DNA of 64,000 nt from Halisarca cf. caerulea (lineage: Eukaryota > Porifera > Demospongiae > Chondrillida > Halisarcidae): NCBI GenBank assembly GCA_963170055.1, contig CAUJGJ010000030.1:1275001-1339000 (forward strand). The letters are read 5' to 3'. A model generated the notes under the pieces. The model ran no database searches. It was not told the DNA's origin and worked only from the letters and a program-made list of their open reading frames with translations. This document shows, piece after piece, positions 34,201 to 42,873 of this stretch. How positions within the stretch are numbered: position 1 is the first letter of the stretch; each line of letters opens with the position of its first letter. The position numbers and the translations under genes are program-made.

Positions 34201-36937
34201 GAGCTTGAGACTTCCTACGTCGAATAAACTCCTGAGCCCAATATTGATACAGCTGCCACTTTTGTTTTTTGTTCAAAGTGAAAATGTCATTCACCTGCCT
34301 AACTTTTTGTTGGGTCATTGCTATCTCACTAAGACCTTTTGCAATTTCATTCTTTTTCTTCTTCTGTGATAGCTGTTCAATCTGCCAATCATACTTTCCT
34401 GGCTTCCTCACAGGTGGTTTTGGAACCTCTTCCACAGTTACTCTTGGAGGCGGGGCATCCTCATCTTGTAGAAGTATGTCTTCACCTTCCATCATTCTCT
34501 CATCTTCAGCAAGACGGGCTTCTTCGTCTACATCTACACCTTCCTCTAGATCCACTTCTCCATCTTCAACCTCGTCAACATTCTCCAGAGGGATCCCATG
34601 GCCTTGGATGCTCACCTGTTCCATTTCTGCTGCAAGCACATCAGGGTCAGGAGCCTCTGGGGGGTTCACAGGTGTAGGAAACCATAGCTCAAGCCAAATT
34701 TCCAATTCTTTTCCAGCATCCCTGTCATTCCACTGTGTCATCTGATCGTCCAACTGATATCTGAATTTAGGATCAATGTAGGGTGAAAGCTCTGTATACA
34801 ACAATACCTTGTCTTCTTGAGCAGAGACACTCAATGTTCTTTTCTCCAACTCCTCTTTCATACGGAGAAGCTGCTTCCTGATTACCTGCATTTGTTTAAA
34901 AATGCTGTGAGGAACAGCCTTGGCAGCTTTTCTTTCCTGAACAAGGTTCCTGAGGGAGCATGCTTTCATCTCCTCACTTCTTGCACGACCACCAATCCTG
35001 ACAATCTTAGGTTGGCTCTTGAGAGCATGTATGTACTCCAAGAACTGGTCAAGTGCATGATTTGTGTAGCAAACAACAAGAATTGGATTGGTAACGCCCT
35101 TTCTCCATTTCTCACTATTGTTCAGTAAAGCTTCAACAATCCTCACTCCAACGTATGTCTTTCCCGTACCAGGAGGTCCTTGTATTACAGAGATAGACTG
35201 GGTCAATGCCATCTGCATTGCTTTCAGCTGGGAGGCATCAAAGCAGGTTGACTGACAGGCCGGCCAGGAGTACTTATCCAGAACACTGACACAACGTCCA
35301 GTGATGGAGTTTTGAGAAATACCAAGCACACCGTGGAGATCAAAATTCTTGTTACTTGACGTCTGAAGGTAAAGAGGTGCTACCACCTTACTTGTTTTGC
35401 TTTCTACAAGGTACTCTTTAAAGGGCATGAAATCTGTATTGATCTCTTGCAGTCGCTTCAGGACGTGGCGGTATGCTTCGAAGTATGCAGATGATTCAAT
35501 CATGGTGAAGTCTGTGGACGTATCCAAACGAAATCCGTCTGTGTTGTCCTCAAACTTTATGGTGACAATGCCTTTAGCCAGCTGGTTAGAGGTACGCTGC
35601 ACAACAGTGGCGAAATGGATATTCTTGAAGTCGTCCGATGACAGGCAGAGAAGAGACCCAAAGATTAACCGCTTGGAGTGATCCCAATTGACTCGATGGA
35701 ATCTGGTGACATCAAACTTTATCTGAAACCCAATCTCACTGAAGAGGCAAACTGGCTCCAATATGCGCACACCTGTATACACTCTAATGTTGGTGTTCCT
35801 CTTGCGCTGGCCCTCCAAGTGTAGGGATAGTCCCTCTCGTAGAGGGCACACAAAGTCTTCCCGAAGCAATCGAAAGTGGACATCCAAATAATGGTTCCAA
35901 TCAATGTAACTTCCTTTGACGAGATTTGACCTTACCGCTCGCTGCTGCAACTTGAGTCCTTGATCCCGCTCCATTTCCTCCACAGAAGGGAGAATGACAA
36001 CTCGGCGGAAATCTCCAAAGGGTAAGGGCTGATTATGATGATTACCTTTTTCTTCTTCCAGCTGTTTCTTACTCAGTGAGTGTGGCTGTTGGTGTGGTTT
36101 TGCCAAAAATTCTTGCATCACCACTTGATGTGATTGGTTCAGCCCATCAGCCAACTCTCTCAGATTGCTGTAAGTCCCTTGGTCCTGCATTGCTAGTATT
36201 CCGATAGTAAAAACAACATCAGGTACGGATATGGAGAGAGCACATGTCTGTGGAATTCTCTCAAGAGCACAAGCAAACACTCTACAAAGCCTTTTCAGCA
36301 CCTCCCTGTTCTTGTTGCGGTAGTCAACACTTTGTTCATTAGGCATTTTCTTTACCAAACTCATTACATGACCCCAGAAAGATGAACTGCTGTCAGGATC
36401 AAAGAAAATAGCAAGCAAGGGATTAGACAGCTCTTGTTTCTCGCTTCTAATGAGCTTATCCAAAACATGTGACAAATTGCTCAACTCTTTAGGATGCCTG
36501 ATCTGCCATTTGCCCACGTAGGCCTTGAGTTTTGATTGACCCTCATACAGTTCCCCAACGATTTCATCTGGACCGCGGAGGGCGAGCTCGTCGATTTTTT
36601 CCCTCCTCCAGCCGTCAGAATACGATGGTCTCTGTCTGCTGTGAGACTGAGAAGGACCGCCCCTCCTACCCCTCTGCCCGGTTGGTTGTTGGTTCACCCT
36701 GATCTCGTTCGAACGATCTACATCCCCAGCTCTACCACGGCCATATGGATTGTCATCCACTGGAAGTAACGGCTGTAGTATTTGAACACGATCCGGTTGT
36801 TGATGATACATTCTACGCTCGTTCGCGCGGTCCGCATCGCCGGCTCTGTCGCGGCGATCTCTCGAAGATGATCTTCCTCGACCCCATCTTCCTCTACCGC
36901 CGCCGCCACGGTATGGACGAGGGTATCTTTCTGCCAT
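31202..36937 (-). CDS. ZNFX1: ZNFX1-type superfamily 1 RNA helicase with NFX1 zinc fingers and RZ finger
   Basis: One uninterrupted frame of 1911 residues. Order: Arg/Gly-rich N-terminus (residues 1-35), an alpha-helical region, then an SF1 helicase core with Walker A GPPGTGKT at 587-594, the DEAD-like IEEAAEV from 968, QHRMEPEI, a VDDFQGEENDIILLS motif near 1150 and SRAKWGLYVIGN near 1190. A cysteine array of NFX1-type fingers follows (about 1250-1530, repeated CGHxC patterns). The C-terminal WYKCPNGHVYCITECGG...CPECK finger (about 1832-1865) is the RZ type shared with RNF213. In vertebrates ZNFX1 senses double-stranded RNA at mitochondria; in nematodes ZNFX-1 works in germ granules for inherited RNA silencing. 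Length and architecture match full-length orthologues. A possible 5'-UTR splice acceptor (CTACATAG) lies about 25 bp upstream of the ATG. Confidence 0.95.
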   Translation of the reverse strand: MAERYPRPYRGGGGRGRWGRGRSSSRDRRDRAGDADRANERRMYHQQPDRVQILQPLLPVDDNPYGRGRAGDVDRSNEIRVNQQPTGQRGRRGGPSQSHSRQRPSYSDGWRREKIDELALRGPDEIVGELYEGQSKLKAYVGKWQIRHPKELSNLSHVLDKLIRSEKQELSNPLLAIFFDPDSSSSFWGHVMSLVKKMPNEQSVDYRNKNREVLKRLCRVFACALERIPQTCALSISVPDVVFTIGILAMQDQGTYSNLRELADGLNQSHQVVMQEFLAKPHQQPHSLSKKQLEEEKGNHHNQPLPFGDFRRVVILPSVEEMERDQGLKLQQRAVRSNLVKGSYIDWNHYLDVHFRLLREDFVCPLREGLSLHLEGQRKRNTNIRVYTGVRILEPVCLFSEIGFQIKFDVTRFHRVNWDHSKRLIFGSLLCLSSDDFKNIHFATVVQRTSNQLAKGIVTIKFEDNTDGFRLDTSTDFTMIESSAYFEAYRHVLKRLQEINTDFMPFKEYLVESKTSKVVAPLYLQTSSNKNFDLHGVLGISQNSITGRCVSVLDKYSWPACQSTCFDASQLKAMQMALTQSISVIQGPPGTGKTYVGVRIVEALLNNSEKWRKGVTNPILVVCYTNHALDQFLEYIHALKSQPKIVRIGGRARSEEMKACSLRNLVQERKAAKAVPHSIFKQMQVIRKQLLRMKEELEKRTLSVSAQEDKVLLYTELSPYIDPKFRYQLDDQMTQWNDRDAGKELEIWLELWFPTPVNPPEAPDPDVLAAEMEQVSIQGHGIPLENVDEVEDGEVDLEEGVDVDEEARLAEDERMMEGEDILLQDEDAPPPRVTVEEVPKPPVRKPGKYDWQIEQLSQKKKKNEIAKGLSEIAMTQQKVRQVNDIFTLNKKQKWQLYQYWAQEFIRRRKSQAQRFAEDYQTLGKELNKIQEDMDLSVLNSADIIGMTTTGAAKHSYILEKLVPKIVVIEEAAEVLESHIVSCLSSGAQQLILIGDHKQLRPKPTTYELVQHCHMDVSLFERLANNNYPHTTLQIQHRMEPEIRKLVHPHIYKTLEDHDTVSCYPKISGVGKHLFFIDHSSYEDPNEDQDLLSHSNKFEVDYIVGLCRYLLKQGYKPEQITILTMYKGQLLKFKKRMPRAEFGGVRVAAVDDFQGEENDIILLSLVRSNSDGNIGFLRDKNRVCVSLSRAKWGLYVIGNFQMLRTKDDTIWPNIIEDVEKRNFLGQALPLYCCNHPQTRTIILSASDFAKVPEGGCSKPCGVRLSCGHSCRRTCHVQDREHKIVKCMRDCQKTLICGHQCSKRCYECAGGCPPCKVKVTRTLLCGHTMVLTCGASITTVKCMQPCKKVLPRCGHPCMKMCYEPCPAKCETLVEKRLSCGHNRALQCSVEPRDAKCLEPCKQVLECGHPCTGTCSGCVQGRLHQPCSEDCGRTLACGHICTFPCTNKCPPCEKACNNYCNHSRCPKKCKEPCQPCMEACQWACPHHMCTRKCGEQCDRPRCDKPCRKKLKCKHPCIGLCGEECPTLCCVCNKDKVTEIFFGDEDEPDARFVRLKDCGHIFEVKGLDQWMDQESVGDDTKSREIQFKQCPKCKVPVRRSLRYGNVIKRTLSDMERVKAAVFRGAEGGSVDLNALVTDMRTLRTKLRSKRHYSILSSQLEAVKEEMKKAKSLAYHEKMAYQTKCSVINSCGSLIEKMAELRGTSIVAVENTPLKCEEIFKEMTVVLKYTCEQRYFASQQTSDIETEMKRLSLLVSWCEIAHKVGLDQAGQLTSNDKQQLVKLLQYCRLAGLEGKADKLSDTYYSKIKAALDTMRKKCGGLGISSDERLMIVKAMGLTQGHWYKCPNGHVYCITECGGASEESVCPECKAKIGGTSHRLRDDNRVATEMDGARHPAFSQEANEEYFRELQRRFGIR

Positions 36938-37279
36938 TCACCGTCGATTGCACAGATACCTATGTAGTAAATGAAGCACATATGTAAGTGAACAGCTTGA
37001 AAGAAGTGAGATATAGACATGACAGTGTAACTGGGCCTGGATTCGACATATCCCGTCTTACCTAGATACTGTAGATCGAGCAATGTCGATTAGCATTCCG
37101 TGACGAGAAACAAAGTACTGGTTCTTCCAGGACAGGTCATCTCTATTACTAGTAACACGAGGACAGCTGATAGTGCAGTTCCCCCGGGGAATTTCTTGGG
37201 AACAATGACTTCGCAGTAAGCATAGCATTCCACGAAAGTCACGTGACACATACGTATGAAAGTAAGAAGAGAATCGGTT
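36938..37279. other. Spacer between the ZNFX1-like and EF-hand-like genes
   Basis: Short head-to-tail spacer expected to hold the ZNFX1-like promoter and 5' UTR. No clear TATA box is seen. Confidence 0.45.
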
Positions 37280-38853
37280 TCACATTCTTTTTACATGCAA
37301 GCCAGAAGGTTTAATGTTAAACAACCCATTCTCCGCCATGAGGACTGAATCCTGTTCACACTCTGTGGAATAGTCGTAGAAAAGTACCATATCAACAGCA
37401 TGCTGATCGGTCCCTTCAGAAATATCTTGAGGAAGATACTTGTGAAGATCATGATGGGGTCGCATAAAGTTCTTCTCCACACAAGGCAGTTCCTTAAAGA
37501 GAGCTACAGATCTCACACTACCTTGAAGGTGGTCTTTGATGATGATTTTCAGTCCCTCCACTGTCTGTGATGCAAGTACGTGGGCAGTAAAGTGTCCGGG
37601 ATGTGTTGGGGTGTGATGGAATGTGGACAGGACAAACCTGATATTGATGACTCTGCAAGACAGCAGGGAATGCAATAGGAGCTTCTATATGAACACGTGT
37701 AGATACACACATACTTGTACATATATACATAAATACACATGTATGTACGTACGTATGTACGTACATACCTGCATAACTATGTACGTACATGTATGTATAC
37801 ATACGTACAGTACATATGCACCTTCGTACATACGTAAGTACATACGTAAATACATACACAGTGTTATCTGCAGAAATACATAATTTCAAGCATGTTGAAT
37901 ATGTACATACATACGTACATGCATACATACATCGTCATATATGTATACATACAATGCATCGCAAATTGCTTACAGCTTCAGTTTGGGTACTAGCACAATT
38001 TGTACTAAACATAGATTTTCAATAATCTACAGAAAGTGTCCCAGGAGTGTCCTTGTCAGCATCAAGCTGTTGACAAAATTTGATGATTTTCGAAATATTA
38101 GATTTTGCCCAGATCTGAAAACATCTGACATAGTGGTCAGATGGGTCGGGCTGAGATACCCTGGGAGGACACTGTATACATACACACAAATACACACATA
38201 CATAATATTACACACATACATACGCACATACATATTACATACCATGATACATACGTACATGCATATTACATACGTATGTACATGCATTCATACAGAGTAT
38301 GTGCATATTCATGCACATGTACATACGTACGTACATGCATACATGCATACATATGTACTTACATTGGATTAACTTCCACTGGAATGTCTGATCGCAGGAT
38401 ATTACAGTCCGCACATTGATAGTGAACAGTCTTCAGGGGTAGGTGCTGGTCCACAACACCCGAAGCACTACTCAAATCAGACAATTCCGACTTCCCTTCT
38501 TCTTTCTCATGCGCTTGTGACTGAGTGTACAACAAAAGAAGCTGACCACTGTTCACACACTCCTTAAACTCAAAGTAGTTGACCCCCACATGGCCTCCTT
38601 CATCCTTGGCAAAGAAGGTGCAAATTTTCTGTAGTTCATCCCTAGACAGAGGAGCCTTCAGGTCAAACAGACATCCTAAGAATTGCTGGACAGAAAGTGT
38701 CCCAGGAGTGTCCTCGTCAGCATCAAGCTGTTGACAAAATTTGATGATGTTTGAAATATTAGATTTTGCCCAGATCTGAAAACATCTAACATAGTGGTCA
38801 GATGGGTCGGGTGGTGGCTAGAGAGAAAGCAATCAAGTGTCTATACAAATGCT

Positions 38854-38926
<73 letters not shown>

Positions 38927-41900
38927 ATTGATGCTACAACCATAGACAGTACTGTATAATGTACACTGAGTCAGAAATAAGAAATACATACGCAGGCCTG
39001 TACACAGGGTTCACAAAGGGGGGGGGGGGGGGGGGTGGTTACAACAAGGGATATGTCCTAGATACTCTCCACAGTTCCATGCAGTGTAGCATGATGCAAT
39101 CATTGCACCCTGTTGCATCACCTACCTATGCATCTAAGAACCTCAATATTATTGTGGAATTGAGGGAACCATTTTTTCAGTTCAATGTCTACACAAAGGG
39201 GGGGGGGGGGATCAGTCGAACCCCTTCAACTCCTGTGTACGGTCTTGCATACACAGATTGGGGCAAATGTCTTAGCACTATCATTTTGGATTAGAAAAAT
39301 TCCGTTTTGCTCAGAGAATTTATGGAAAAAATGTTCATGTCAGTGTTCTAGCCAGAATTTGTCTACAGTATAGCACGGTTGCCCCACATTTGTGCTCACA
39401 TACGTAGGTTATTCAAGTATGTCTTACTAATGCCAGTGTGTACACATGAAGTGAACATTTGATTGGTTAGTGCTTGGCCAAATGTTGGACTCAAAACCAT
39501 TTCAAGGTTGAACAAAATGAAAAAAATGGTCGGACAATGTCTGAATGCCCACCAGTATTTCAAATACTGCATACATGCATACATACAGTTGAACCTCGTT
39601 AACATAAAACTCTGGGGACTGTGCTGAAATTTCAACTTTCCTATACTTCAACAAGTACAACTTTCCTATACTTCAACTTGGGCTTGGACTAGTCTGGCAT
39701 AGCCGACCCAATCTCGCTCGGCCATTTTCGGGGACTGACGTCACCGGGCGAGCGAGAATTGGGTCTGGTGACACCGCGTACCCAAAGTTGTGTCAGCGGC
39801 GCAGAAAATCCTGCGCCCAATCAAATTGCAGAACGCTGTTTAACGCATGAAAAACGGAAACATACTGTGGAAATTGACCGCATGTGCGCGCCAAAGCAAG
39901 GAATGCCTTCTTTCTTGTATCTCAGCCTTTGAAAGCATCTATTCGTGTCACAAAGTGAGTTAAATATATTTTTGCTTATTCAATTGTTACAATGTATGAT
40001 ACAGTTATAGTTTTGCCTTACGTTCTTTGTACTGTGTACTGTATTTGTCTTGTATGCCAGGAACCTAACTAGTTACGAGCGTAGCGAGTTTTCTATTTCC
40101 GTCGCCTTAGCGGAGTGGGTTTGAGCTACCCTTCTCTCGTGTGCCCTTCATATGCCCATTATTTTAATTGCATCTTTATCATCCATTGTCAATAAGAATT
40201 ATTATTAAGGTGACACACATGCTGTACATTGACAGGTTGTTTGGCATATGTCACAGCATGCACAAGTTCCATGACTGTCTTTAGTATACTTGTCTGGAAA
40301 GTGTGACAGAAGTAGTTCCCTTCTGCATATGTTTGTATTTGTGCAGTACTGTGCAACAGCCATGTATTCATGTCTCCGTGACCTTGTGCTGTCACAGTAC
40401 AACCTTGCTTCAACTTTCTCACCATCCCTTCCTCCTTGTCCAACTTCTTGTATGTATGCTTTAATGTCATTAGGGGGGCCCCAGTGTAGAACAGTCTTTA
40501 CCCCTTTACAATCTACACCCATCCCAAAAGCAGTGGTGCAGGCCAGTACTCTCAATGTACCATCAGATTCCTTCATAGCATGCTCTATGTTATCTTTTAC
40601 TGGTATTGATGTGACACTTGTGTACATGTCCACAAGTCTGTAGCAAGAGAGGTTAGGTGCCCCAGGTGGTTCTGTGATATTTGAACCCATAACATTCAGA
40701 AAAGTTTCATACACCTGTGAGCACATGGCCAGTGAACGGCAGAATATAATTGTTCGTGAACATAGCTTTCGTTTCACTTGCAAATCCTGATTTGATAACT
40801 GCAATTTCCTTCACTGTGTCAGTAAAAGCATATCAACACCTGCACTAATATTTGTTGCCTGTATTAAGTATATTTATAATTTAGTTCCCTTACTGTTATC
40901 CTCTGATTCACAAGTTTCCATGGGATCCTCATGTGGTATGTCTGTGTCCATATCAATCTCATCTGTACCATCAGTGCTATCCACATCACTTCCATCTGAC
41001 CCACAGATGCTGTCTTCTTCTAGTTGGTCAGCATCAGATACATCATCGTCGTGTGGGGCCCTGTTTTCTGGTCAAACCCTTAACAATTGCCTTCCAGGAT
41101 GGTGTCATGGAGTATAGGCGCCTCTTTGAATAACCAACAATACACTATATGAGAAAGTACATGTTGGGATATGTAGTTACCCGCTAATCTTATTGTGAAA
41201 TTATGTATTTTTTCATGTACCTTCACGTAGGGACTTGTTCTGGTTGATGGCCCAGGACAGGATAGTAGCGGGATTGGTCTAGCTATTGGATTATGTGTCG
41301 TTTGTCTTGTGGTGTGACTTGTTCCTGTATTCATGACAATGTAGTAATTTTACTGTCAGTGATAATTGTTGATTTTTATTGTACATTCATTTATAACTTA
41401 CGTCAACACTGGTACTTTCTTGAAGATTCCCTCTGGAGCGAAGCTTGGCCTTGATGGAATCAGAGACCACTCTGAAGCTCTTTTCAAGTGTGGACCATTT
41501 ATCTGTTTCTACTAAGCAAGTTTTGCAGACATACACTCGCTCAGAAACAGATGTCAGCAAAGAAGGGAGGTTTAAAGCACCGATTCTTCTCAGATTTTCC
41601 AAAAGCGTGCTGTTGCTATCCGAATTAAGAACTCTCCTGTACTTCGGAATAGTTTTACCACCACAAACCCAGCAGTCTTCCGTCGACATAGCTACTTCGA
41701 CGAGCTAAAGCGCTTCGAGAATGTTATCGGCGATATTTGTAACGCGCGGGATCACGTGGATTTATTTCTGATTTCGTCATAAAGGCACGCCTCTTTGACA
41801 CAACTTTGGGTACGTGGTGTCACCAGACCCAATTCTCGCTCGCCCGGTGACGTCAGTCCCCGAAAATGGCCGAGCGACATTGGGTCGGCTACGCCAGACT

Positions 41901-42745
41901 AGGCTTGGACATAGCTAGTATTTCATGGTAAAGGATATTTCATGCTAACCAGGTTCAACTGTATGTACATAGGCTAGAACTATGGCACTATTTACATAAA
42001 ATGGCCCTTAAGCAGTAGGTACATACGTATGTATGTACCTGAACTACTCTGACATAGCCAGACTTATTCTCACCGTGACTGACGTCACTAGAATTTCAGT
42101 CTTTGATAATAGGCGAGCAAGACTGGGTTGACTATGCCAGACTAACCTCGACTGGTACGTTCTTCTCACGGGTGAACTACGTACATGCATGTGTATTTAC
42201 TAATCGACCATTTCTGTACTCATCCTTAAAAGGCCATGCAAAACACATTACATACTTTATTGATAAGCCCTGCTAACAAATACGTACATATGTACCTTGG
42301 TAGTTCGATTTTCCTCAGCAGTCGTCTGTTTTCTACAACAAGAAGACAAATACATTATTCAAAGTATCTCTTCCACCATAGCTAGTATCTATGCTTCCAC
42401 TGAAGCACATAATTTAGTACAAAAATCATCCTGCGTATATTTCAAAGATCAGGACTAAACTTTGGAACATAATCCCAAGCTACAGGGTACAAACTACCCA
42501 CTCCGGTAATATTTGCGTCAGTACAGTCCCCGTGGACACGGAATTTAGAAATTAGAGCAAAAAATTACAGGCCCTGTGTCAAATTATACGGCAGTGTTCC
42601 CATTGGTGTAGGGTCGAGTATCTATGGTGTTCCCAACGAGGTTCCCAATGACCCAAATTTGCCTCGCTTTATCCTACCACATACAAATACAGGTGGACAA
42701 TATCTAAGATGTACATATTTACCCTTTGGATTTCTTCTTCGGCAT
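37280..42745 (-). CDS. Unrecognised protein with degenerate EF-hand pair
   Basis: Four exons on the minus strand: 42723-42745, 42296-42332, 38363-38817, 37280-37652. Phases are consistent; 295 residues. The lysine-rich start MPKKKSKG leads into a helical [13 protein letters not shown] region. Two EF-hand-like units follow: [15 protein letters not shown] (loop with insertion) and [14 protein letters not shown] (acidic first and twelfth positions present, others lost). A polar linker, a CxxC (QCADC), and a beta-rich C-terminal domain with the [15 protein letters not shown] segment complete it. I do not recognise the family. Calcium binding is doubtful given the loops. It is divergent from RNF212 across 128 bp. 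Intron 2 holds the 2.2-kb RecQ-bearing transposon, and intron 3 holds a 122-bp copy of part of exon 3. The gene structure is inferred from splice sites and phase; exons 1 and 2 are small and less certain. Confidence 0.68.
38029..38150 (-). pseudogene. Duplicated fragment of EF-hand-like exon 3 inside intron 3
   Basis: 122 bp about 97% identical to 38690-38811, same orientation. It is preceded on the coding strand by a fresh TATCTCAG acceptor-like sequence and remains open in the same frame ([18 protein letters not shown]). It is embedded in a dispersed repeat also present at 51.4 kb. Confidence 0.85.
38856..38923 (+). repeat. (GT)n microsatellite
   Basis: GT run in intron 2 of the EF-hand-like gene, just upstream (coding sense) of exon 3. 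Confidence 0.95.
39690..41901 (-). mobile_element. 2.2-kb TIR transposon with RecQ-like helicase remnant, 9-bp TSD
   Basis: Terminal inverted repeats of 106 bp (39690-39795 and 41796-41901) differ at about four positions. The element starts TAGTCTGGC and ends GCCAGACTA, and is flanked on both sides by GGCTTGGAC (39681-39689 and 41902-41910), a perfect 9-bp target-site duplication. Each TIR contains its own inner palindrome (GACCCAAT-CTCGCTCG ... CGAGCGAG-AATTGGGTC). Internal minus-strand coding sequence encodes a C4-type zinc module, an acidic segment and the C-terminal half of a RecQ-family helicase. No transposase domain is recognised. Long TIRs plus a 9-bp duplication fit a Mutator-like element best, but the superfamily is inferred. 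Confidence 0.88.
40205..41689 (-). pseudogene. Decayed transposon-borne gene: C4 zinc module, acidic region, RecQ helicase C-terminal half
   Basis: Three coding blocks on the minus strand. Block 1 (41402-41689) starts [11 protein letters not shown] and ends at a strong GTAAGT donor; it has CxxC pairs at both ends (CWVC and CKTC), like a zinc-associated DNA-binding module. Block 2 (about 40,895-41,075) is rich in Asp/Glu/Ser. Block 3 (40205-40804) carries helicase motifs IV to VI ([34 protein letters not shown]) and a cysteine cluster CACCDIC typical of the RecQ zinc-binding region. Motif VI reads GQGGRDG where RecQ normally has GRAGRDG, so the first arginine is lost. The N-terminal DEAH/ATP-binding half is missing and the phases between blocks do not join. 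This copy is therefore judged inactive. Confidence 0.72.
42045..42144. mobile_element. Degenerate MITE related to the RecQ-bearing element
   Basis: The right end GCCAGACTA and left end TACTCTGACATAG are inverted. Internal GACGTCAC and GGCGAGCAAGACTGGGT match the TIR of the 2.2-kb element. Flanking ACCTGAACT and ACCTCGACT agree at 7 of 9 positions. Confidence 0.6.
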
Positions 42746-42873
42746 GTCATGCACTGCAGCTAATCATAGGCAAACGACCACGAGACTGTTTAGAAGCGAA
42801 GGTCTCCCACCTCAACTGGACAACAGGCAGCCATTTCCATCCGTGCCGCGGGAGTTGCCATAGAAACGGCAGA
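42746..42873. promoter_or_regulatory. Bidirectional promoter between EF-hand-like gene and RNF212
   Basis: Only 128 bp separate two divergent start codons, so both promoters and 5' UTRs must overlap. The region is relatively GC-rich for the window and lacks a TATA box. Confidence 0.6.

Larger units (their letters stand above)
39586..41961. mobile_element. Outer palindromic element (CAGTTGAACCT termini, TA flanks), split by a later insertion
   Basis: The left end CAGTTGAACCTCGTTAACAT and right end ATGCTAACCAGGTTCAACTG are imperfect inverted repeats. Each is flanked by TA, as expected for a pogo/Tc1-mariner-type MITE. The 2.2-kb RecQ-bearing element lies inside. Confidence 0.72.

Noticed and set aside
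42709..42873. Upstream in-frame start for RNF212
   Set aside because: Orthologues begin right before the first RING cysteine. The extension runs across the divergent promoter and overlaps exon 1 of the opposite gene.
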